A stretch of DNA of 9,254 bases. Origin: Dysgonamonadaceae bacterium. GTDB lineage: Bacteria > Bacteroidota > Bacteroidia > Bacteroidales > Azobacteroidaceae. Shown one piece after another: positions 5,103 through 9,254 of the stretch. The position numbers were made by a program, and so were the translations under genes. The stretch covers positions 1-9,254 of the forward strand of contig JAITTA010000191.1 in NCBI GenBank assembly GCA_031287395.1, given 5' to 3'. The stretch's first letter is position 1. The number at the start of each line of letters is the position of its first letter. The notes beneath the pieces were generated by a model. The model was not told the DNA's origin. It worked only from the letters and a program-made list of their open reading frames with translations, and did no database searches.

Positions 5103-7955
5103 ATGAAATATGCATATATAGTTTTGTCGTTGGTTTTGAGCAGTTTGGTTTTCAACGGGAATGCACAACAGACAGACCAGCGTACATGGGATACCAAAGT
5201 GGCCGATATTGTGATGTTATTACCGGCTGGAGATACACAAACCCTGCACCGGTTGATGGACGAACTGAACGGCCTGGGAGGGGATGTCGTCCCTTATATG
5301 GCTTCGATATTGTCGGAACCCGGTAAAGGAGATGATTCCAAAATCCGTTATGCGATTGCAGGACTTGGTTTCTATGTTTCCCAACCGGGAAAAGAAAAAG
5401 ACAAACAGGCTGTGGCTGCAGGTCTTTGTAAAGCAATTGATAAAACTTCTTCCGATGAAATCAAAGATTTTTTATTGATTCAGTTGCAATATGTGGCCGG
5501 GGAAGAATCGGTAGATACGGCTGATAAGTTATTATTGAATAATCGCTTATCTGATCCTGCCGTTCGTGTGCTGGTCAGAATAAATACGGAATCGGCAAAG
5601 AAAACCTTGTTAAAAGCCTTGAAAAATTCTTCGGACGATAACTTCAGAATTTCTATTGCAGGAGGTTTGGGCGATTTGCGTTATTCCGAAGCTGCCGGAA
5701 CTCTGGAGAAAATGGCTGGTGCAAGCAATCCCAAGTTGAAACATACTGTTTTGCATGCTTTGGCGGAAATTGCCGCTCCTTCTTCCAAGAAAGTGCTGGA
5801 GAAGGCAGTTCAACAGGTAGGTTATATCTATGAATCCTCGGATGCTCTGGGAGCTTATGTCTTGTATTTATCCAATATGTTAAAAAATGTAAATAAAAAA
5901 GAATTGCAGGGAATTACAGAGGGGAACAAAGAGCTACGGGAAGTTGTAAGAAATGCTTCGAAAGATTTGATGAAGAAGAGCTCGGCTCTTCAAATGATCG
6001 CTGCACGAAGCGCCGGATTGAGTTTGTATGCCTTGTCGGCAAAGGAAAAGGCGATTCCGGAAATCATCAAGGCTTTGGATAGTCCGGATAAAGTATATCG
6101 TGGAACAGCCTTATCGGCTGCCTTGGACATCAATGCCCCGGTGATGACTAAAGCGCTCCTGGATAAGGCCGCCGGTGAAAAAAATCCTGAAATCAAATCC
6201 GAAATTATTTACACTTTGGGATTTAAAGGGGATAAATCGGCGATTGATTTTGTCGAATCCAATATGGATGCTGAAAATACACTTATAAAAAAGGCAGCGA
6301 TTGTTGCGACAGGAAGGTTGAACGGGGAAAACAGTTATGATAAAATCATCCGGGCAATGGATACGGATGATAGTCAAATTATTGCGACGGCGCAAAAAAC
6401 ATTACTGACGGTTAAAAATCCGCAATTGATAACCCGTATTGCATCGGAGATTCCCCGGATGAACTCTGCGGCCCGGATAGCGTTGATAGAGATCCTTTCT
6501 CAAAGAAATGCCGGTGATGCTTCGGAAGTTGTATTTGTCCAGGCCGGTTCTTCCAATCCGGATGTGAAACTGGTGGCAGAACAGGCCTTGAAAAACCTTT
6601 CGGCAGAAAAAGACCTGAGCCGTTTGTCGGCTCTCCTGAATAAGGCTTCCGGTGAAAAAAGTATCCTTGCCTTACAGGATGCTTTATATGCTGCGATCAG
6701 AAATAGCGGTAATGCCGACAAACAAACGGATTTGATTGTAAACCAAATGCAATTGTCGTCTAAACCGGAATTATTTTATAACGTATTGGCGATGACCGGA
6801 GGAAAAAAAGGACTGGAAATAGTGAAGAATGCTTTTGATACAGGAAATACGAACGTAAAGGATCTTGCTTTCAAAGCATTGGCCGGTTGGACTGATTTTA
6901 CGGCAGCTCCGACTTTATTCTCCATTGCTCAATCGAATCCTTCCGGAGTTTATTTCGATAAAGCATTGACCGGTTATGTGGAAAAAATCAATCCTTCGGA
7001 TAATTCTCCGGAACAAAAATCATTGTACTTGCGACAGGCTTTAGGAATTGCTGTTACGAATATGCAAAAAAAGAATATCCTCGGGGAATTGGCGAAAACC
7101 GGTACTTTTTCCGCTTTGAATGTCGTCGGATCCTATCTGGATAGTGGTGATGACGGGCTGCAACAGGCTGCCGTTCAGGCCGTATACAGGATTGTATTAT
7201 CTAACAATGAGGTTTATGGCGAAACGGTCAGACCATTGGTTAATCAAGCGATAACAATAAATAAAGGCGCTGAAGCCGAATATCAGAAAGAGGAGATCCT
7301 CAAACGGATGGCTGCCTGGCCGAAAGAGGGTGGGGCCGTAAAATACGAACTTGCTGCAGAAGAAGCGAAAGAAGGTTTTGTTCCGATGTTCAACGGGATT
7401 GATATGACCGGATGGGTTGGCAACCTGAAAGATTATGTGGCTAAAGACGGAATGATAGTCTGTGATCCGAAATACGGAGGTCGTGGGAACTTATATACGG
7501 AAAAAGAATATTCCGATTTCGTCATGCGTTTCGATTTCCTGCTGACTCCGGCTGCCAATAACGGTTTGGGAATCCGTACTCCTCTCGACGGCGATGCGGC
7601 TTATGTGGGTATGGAATTGCAGATTCTGGACAATACGGCCGAAGTTTATAAAAATCTGAAACCCTATCAGTATCATGGTTCCGTTTATGGAATTATTCCT
7701 TCAAAAACGGGCGCCCTGAAACCTGTCGGAGAATGGAATACACAGGAGGTTGTCGCCAAAGGCAATCATATCAAGGTTACTCTCAATGGGGTCGTTATCC
7801 TGGATGGAGATATCGCTAAGGCCAGTAAAAACTTTACCGAAATGCCCGACGGACGGCAACATCCGGGACTTTCCAACAAAAAAGGCCATATCGGCTTCCT
7901 GGGGCACGGCTCGTATGTGTCATTTAAAAATCTGAGAATCAAAGAGGTTTTTTAA
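5103..7955 (+). CDS. Exported HEAT-repeat protein with C-terminal DUF1080 (3-keto-disaccharide hydrolase) domain
   Basis: The C-terminal domain belongs to a family (Pfam DUF1080, now called 3-keto-disaccharide hydrolase) that breaks glycosidic bonds in sugars carrying a 3-keto group. A signal peptide is clear (MKYAYIVLSLVLSSLVF, cleavage near NGNA/QQ, residue 21), with no lipobox. Residues about 75-740 are almost entirely short helical pairs of HEAT type, for example around 165-240 and 315-500, with recurring patterns such as NPKLKHTVLHALAEI and NPEIKSEIIYTLG. The DUF1080 domain occupies about 758-950: FVPMFNGIDMTGW (759-771), EYSDFVMRFDF (802-812), GMELQILDN (836-844), HGSVYGI (858-864) and a terminal GHIGFLGHGSYVSFKNLRI (928-946). 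A lone DUF1080 protein is usually 200-300 residues, so the repeat part is a very large addition, perhaps a binding scaffold. It follows the oxidoreductase gene by 45 bases, which supports a two-step keto-glycoside pathway. Catalysis by this particular protein is inferred, not shown. Confidence 0.9.
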   Translation: MKYAYIVLSLVLSSLVFNGNAQQTDQRTWDTKVADIVMLLPAGDTQTLHRLMDELNGLGGDVVPYMASILSEPGKGDDSKIRYAIAGLGFYVSQPGKEKDKQAVAAGLCKAIDKTSSDEIKDFLLIQLQYVAGEESVDTADKLLLNNRLSDPAVRVLVRINTESAKKTLLKALKNSSDDNFRISIAGGLGDLRYSEAAGTLEKMAGASNPKLKHTVLHALAEIAAPSSKKVLEKAVQQVGYIYESSDALGAYVLYLSNMLKNVNKKELQGITEGNKELREVVRNASKDLMKKSSALQMIAARSAGLSLYALSAKEKAIPEIIKALDSPDKVYRGTALSAALDINAPVMTKALLDKAAGEKNPEIKSEIIYTLGFKGDKSAIDFVESNMDAENTLIKKAAIVATGRLNGENSYDKIIRAMDTDDSQIIATAQKTLLTVKNPQLITRIASEIPRMNSAARIALIEILSQRNAGDASEVVFVQAGSSNPDVKLVAEQALKNLSAEKDLSRLSALLNKASGEKSILALQDALYAAIRNSGNADKQTDLIVNQMQLSSKPELFYNVLAMTGGKKGLEIVKNAFDTGNTNVKDLAFKALAGWTDFTAAPTLFSIAQSNPSGVYFDKALTGYVEKINPSDNSPEQKSLYLRQALGIAVTNMQKKNILGELAKTGTFSALNVVGSYLDSGDDGLQQAAVQAVYRIVLSNNEVYGETVRPLVNQAITINKGAEAEYQKEEILKRMAAWPKEGGAVKYELAAEEAKEGFVPMFNGIDMTGWVGNLKDYVAKDGMIVCDPKYGGRGNLYTEKEYSDFVMRFDFLLTPAANNGLGIRTPLDGDAAYVGMELQILDNTAEVYKNLKPYQYHGSVYGIIPSKTGALKPVGEWNTQEVVAKGNHIKVTLNGVVILDGDIAKASKNFTEMPDGRQHPGLSNKKGHIGFLGHGSYVSFKNLRIKEVF

Positions 7956-7967
7956 CTCCTTTTTTCT

Positions 7968-7975
7968 TATATTTG
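7968..7975 (+). promoter_or_regulatory. TAnnTTTG box immediately before the 7980 gene
   Basis: TATATTTG is an exact match to the Bacteroidota -7 consensus, in the 24-base gap after the HEAT-DUF1080 stop codon. The G of the box is only four bases before the ATG at 7980. A start of transcription at the usual distance would fall on or next to that ATG, giving a leaderless mRNA. No TTTG sits at the proper -33 distance; the upstream region is only T-rich. It may be chance, with the gene read through from the operon. Confidence 0.3.
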
Positions 7976-7979
7976 TCGT

Positions 7980-8765
7980 ATGAAATCCGGATTGATAATT
8001 ACAGTTGTATTCCTATCGTCTCTGGCGTTGAATATTTCTGCTCAGGAAAATAGGATTGACACGACGAAGTTTGGTGCTCCGTCTTTGTATTTACCTTCCC
8101 TGAAGTCGCCTTCTTTGCTTCGGGATACAACCAATTTCTTTGATTTACCGGATGGTTTTGAAATTTCGAAACCCCGGGAACTGGAATTCCCCGATTCGGC
8201 TATAATGATTCGTAACTGGGAACATCTGAGTTACATCAGGAAGCCGGTTCCGAAGAAGCCTCTTTTACCGTTTGGATTGGTTCCCGATTTGAATTTCAAT
8301 CTGGGAGCATCCCGTTGGGAATTACCGGTTCTGGGGGCTACTACCACTTTTTCCCCCACGTTAACTTACACTCCATTTGAACGTCTGTTTTTTTATGGAG
8401 GTGTCGGTTTTACCCAATACCACAATCTATCTTATGTTCAGAACATGATTGCTCCCGGATGGCCTGTCAAATCGAACATTACTTCCCAGGGGTTTCTGGG
8501 AGGCGCTTTTATTCTGAACGATCGTATTACTTTACATGGAACTTACCAGCGTTCTCTTTATAACCAGCTACCGGCCAACATGGTGATGTTTGCACCTTCT
8601 TTTCAGATGGCGACCTTCGGTGCGGATATCGATGTCTGGCACGGCTTGGGTGTGACGGTGGAACGTGTCTGGCAGTTTGACAAATCCGGCAGGATGCGAA
8701 GCGATATGCGTTACTCTCCTTATATCAATTTCGATAAATTCATGAAGTTTTTGAGGGGGTATTGA
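7980..8765 (+). CDS. Unrecognised exported protein, possible outer-membrane beta-structured protein
   Basis: I do not recognise a named family. The 261-residue product has a strong signal peptide (MKSGLIITVVFLSSLALNISA, cleavage near SA/QE, residue 21) with no lipobox cysteine. A proline-rich segment follows, including three PSL triplets in 34-46 (PSLYLPSLKSPSL), and KPVPKKPLLPFG at 88-99. From about 102 the sequence alternates polar and hydrophobic or aromatic residues with turn glycines (LNFNLGASRWELPVLG, FFYGGVGFTQYHNLSYV, ATFGADIDVWHGLGVTVERV), as in small outer-membrane barrels. It ends in an aromatic residue (FLRGY). The gap to the upstream stop is 24 bases, so co-transcription with the HEAT-DUF1080 gene is plausible, but a separate promoter box is also present. 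It faces the DUF4293 gene across 28 bases. It may belong to the housekeeping side, not the sugar pathway. Confidence 0.8.
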   Translation: MKSGLIITVVFLSSLALNISAQENRIDTTKFGAPSLYLPSLKSPSLLRDTTNFFDLPDGFEISKPRELEFPDSAIMIRNWEHLSYIRKPVPKKPLLPFGLVPDLNFNLGASRWELPVLGATTTFSPTLTYTPFERLFFYGGVGFTQYHNLSYVQNMIAPGWPVKSNITSQGFLGGAFILNDRITLHGTYQRSLYNQLPANMVMFAPSFQMATFGADIDVWHGLGVTVERVWQFDKSGRMRSDMRYSPYINFDKFMKFLRGY

Positions 8766-8793
8766 TATCTTTCGTGTTTTCTGTTGTTTACTT

Positions 8794-9171
8794 TTACCTC
8801 AACCGGTCGAGAGACCTGACTAATTTTTCGTCCTTTTTGATCCGTTGTATGGCCAATACATCCAGTACCAGCGCTACAAGAGGAATGATTACTTGAAACT
8901 TCAGGCTCAATGCATTCGCACCGAAAACAATACCGATAAAAGTTAAAATCGCGATTAGCAGAAACAGAAGAAAATAACATAATTTTACTTGCAAGGACCG
9001 CTTCTTGTAGTAAAATAGAGTGATTATAGAAAGTAAAGCCGTTACTCCGCTGCCGGCCATCAATACATACCGGTAAAGCGGATCGAAATCGCCGGATCGG
9101 GCTATAAACAACATTGCCAGCAAGATGCCGGCAATAAGTATCAAGTAAATGGTCTGGATTCGTTGTATCAT
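8794..9171 (-). CDS. DUF4293 family four-helix membrane protein
   Basis: Function unknown. The opening MIQRIQTIYLILIAGILL is the typical start of DUF4293 proteins, which are found across Bacteroidota. Four hydrophobic segments are visible at about residues 7-24, 33-55, 61-85 and 92-109, with positive loops (YYKKRS at 54-59) and a charged C-terminal tail (QRIKKDEKLVRSLDRLR). At 125 residues it is slightly short for the family as I remember it, with a brief loop between helices 1 and 2. Its ATG overlaps the stop codon of the upstream omega-like gene in an ATGA arrangement, so the two are almost certainly translated from one mRNA, with coupled initiation likely. The next gene downstream is convergent, 28 bases away, with no obvious terminator hairpin between them. 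Confidence 0.85.
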   Translation of the reverse strand: MIQRIQTIYLILIAGILLAMLFIARSGDFDPLYRYVLMAGSGVTALLSIITLFYYKKRSLQVKLCYFLLFLLIAILTFIGIVFGANALSLKFQVIIPLVALVLDVLAIQRIKKDEKLVRSLDRLR

Positions 9172-9254
9172 ATTTCTTCTCCGAATTTATCCTTTTCTTT
9201 TGTAGGATTCCTGAAGTAAATCTCATGATCTACATACTCCTGAGCTGCGATAAG
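9168..9254 (-). CDS. rpoZ: C-terminal end of omega/Rpb6-like RNA polymerase subunit (partial)
   Basis: Twenty-eight codons and a TGA (9168-9170) are readable from the right edge, in an unlisted short frame. The peptide begins LIAAQEYVDHEIYFRNPTKE and ends KFGEEI. This matches my memory of the conserved tail of the Bacteroidota RNA polymerase omega-type subunit, in which an LIAA-E-Y/F segment is followed by EIYFRNP. That protein stabilises the polymerase core in the cytoplasm. The neighbour supports the call, because a DUF4293 gene commonly follows the omega-like gene in this phylum. The stop codon overlaps the DUF4293 start by the four bases ATGA. Only the tail is visible, so the assignment rests on about 20 informative residues plus context. 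Confidence 0.75.
   Translation of the reverse strand, partial: LIAAQEYVDHEIYFRNPTKEKDKFGEEI

Noticed and set aside
5975..5991. Inverted repeat GAAGAGC-TCG-GCTCTTC
   Set aside because: It is a perfect 7-base stem but lies inside the HEAT-repeat coding region with no T-run, so chance or coding constraint explains it best.
8766..8793. Possible terminator between the convergent 7980 and DUF4293 genes
   Set aside because: The spacer is T-rich but has no clear stem.
8720..9226. 168-codon minus-strand frame overlapping the DUF4293 gene
   Set aside because: It lies out of frame over DUF4293 and the omega-like tail, both of which have recognisable products; its translation has no family features.

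Overview
The window looks like a chromosomal segment of a Bacteroidales bacterium (Bacteroidota) with a low-to-mid GC content. The evidence is a FecR-type anti-sigma factor with a C-terminal DUF4974-like region, an ECF sigma factor, a GH32 fructanase of the Bacteroides type, a DUF4293 membrane protein overlapping the end of an Rpb6/omega-like RNA polymerase subunit gene, and TAnnTTTG promoter boxes. The genus cannot be fixed from the sequence. Odoribacter, Butyricimonas, Parabacteroides and Bacteroides all remain possible.

Layout. Bases 1-1111 (minus) hold a FecR-like anti-sigma factor whose C-terminus runs off the left edge. Bases 1396-3039 (plus) encode a secreted GH32 enzyme with all three catalytic motifs. 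Bases 3088-3645 (minus) encode an ECF sigma factor, so the fructanase gene lies, in opposite orientation, between a sigma gene and an anti-sigma gene that are usually adjacent. A divergent promoter region follows. Then come three plus-strand genes with short spacers, probably co-transcribed at least in part: a Tat-exported Gfo/Idh/MocA oxidoreductase (3789-5057), a 950-residue exported protein joining a long HEAT-like repeat region to a C-terminal DUF1080 (3-keto-disaccharide hydrolase) domain (5103-7955), and an unrecognised exported, possibly outer-membrane, protein (7980-8765). On the right edge, on the minus strand, a DUF4293 gene overlaps by four bases the C-terminal end of an omega/Rpb6-like subunit gene, which is a housekeeping neighbourhood.

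How the genes may work together. The oxidoreductase plus DUF1080 pair matches the logic of oxidative glycoside cleavage: a sugar hydroxyl is oxidised to a 3-keto group, then the glycosidic bond is broken by a DUF1080 enzyme. Both proteins carry export signals, so the reactions are predicted in the cell envelope. The neighbouring GH32 releases fructose from fructans or sucrose, and the sigma/FecR pair would be expected to sense a ligand through a TonB-dependent receptor, which would lie outside the window. A functional link between the GH32/sigma/FecR part and the keto-glycoside part is inference from proximity only.

The most interesting points are the HEAT-DUF1080 fusion next to a Tat-exported oxidoreductase, the interruption of the sigma/anti-sigma pair by a fructanase gene, a start-site revision for the oxidoreductase, and a promoter box whose position implies a leaderless mRNA for the 7980 gene. 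No rRNA, tRNA, CRISPR array or insertion sequence was seen.
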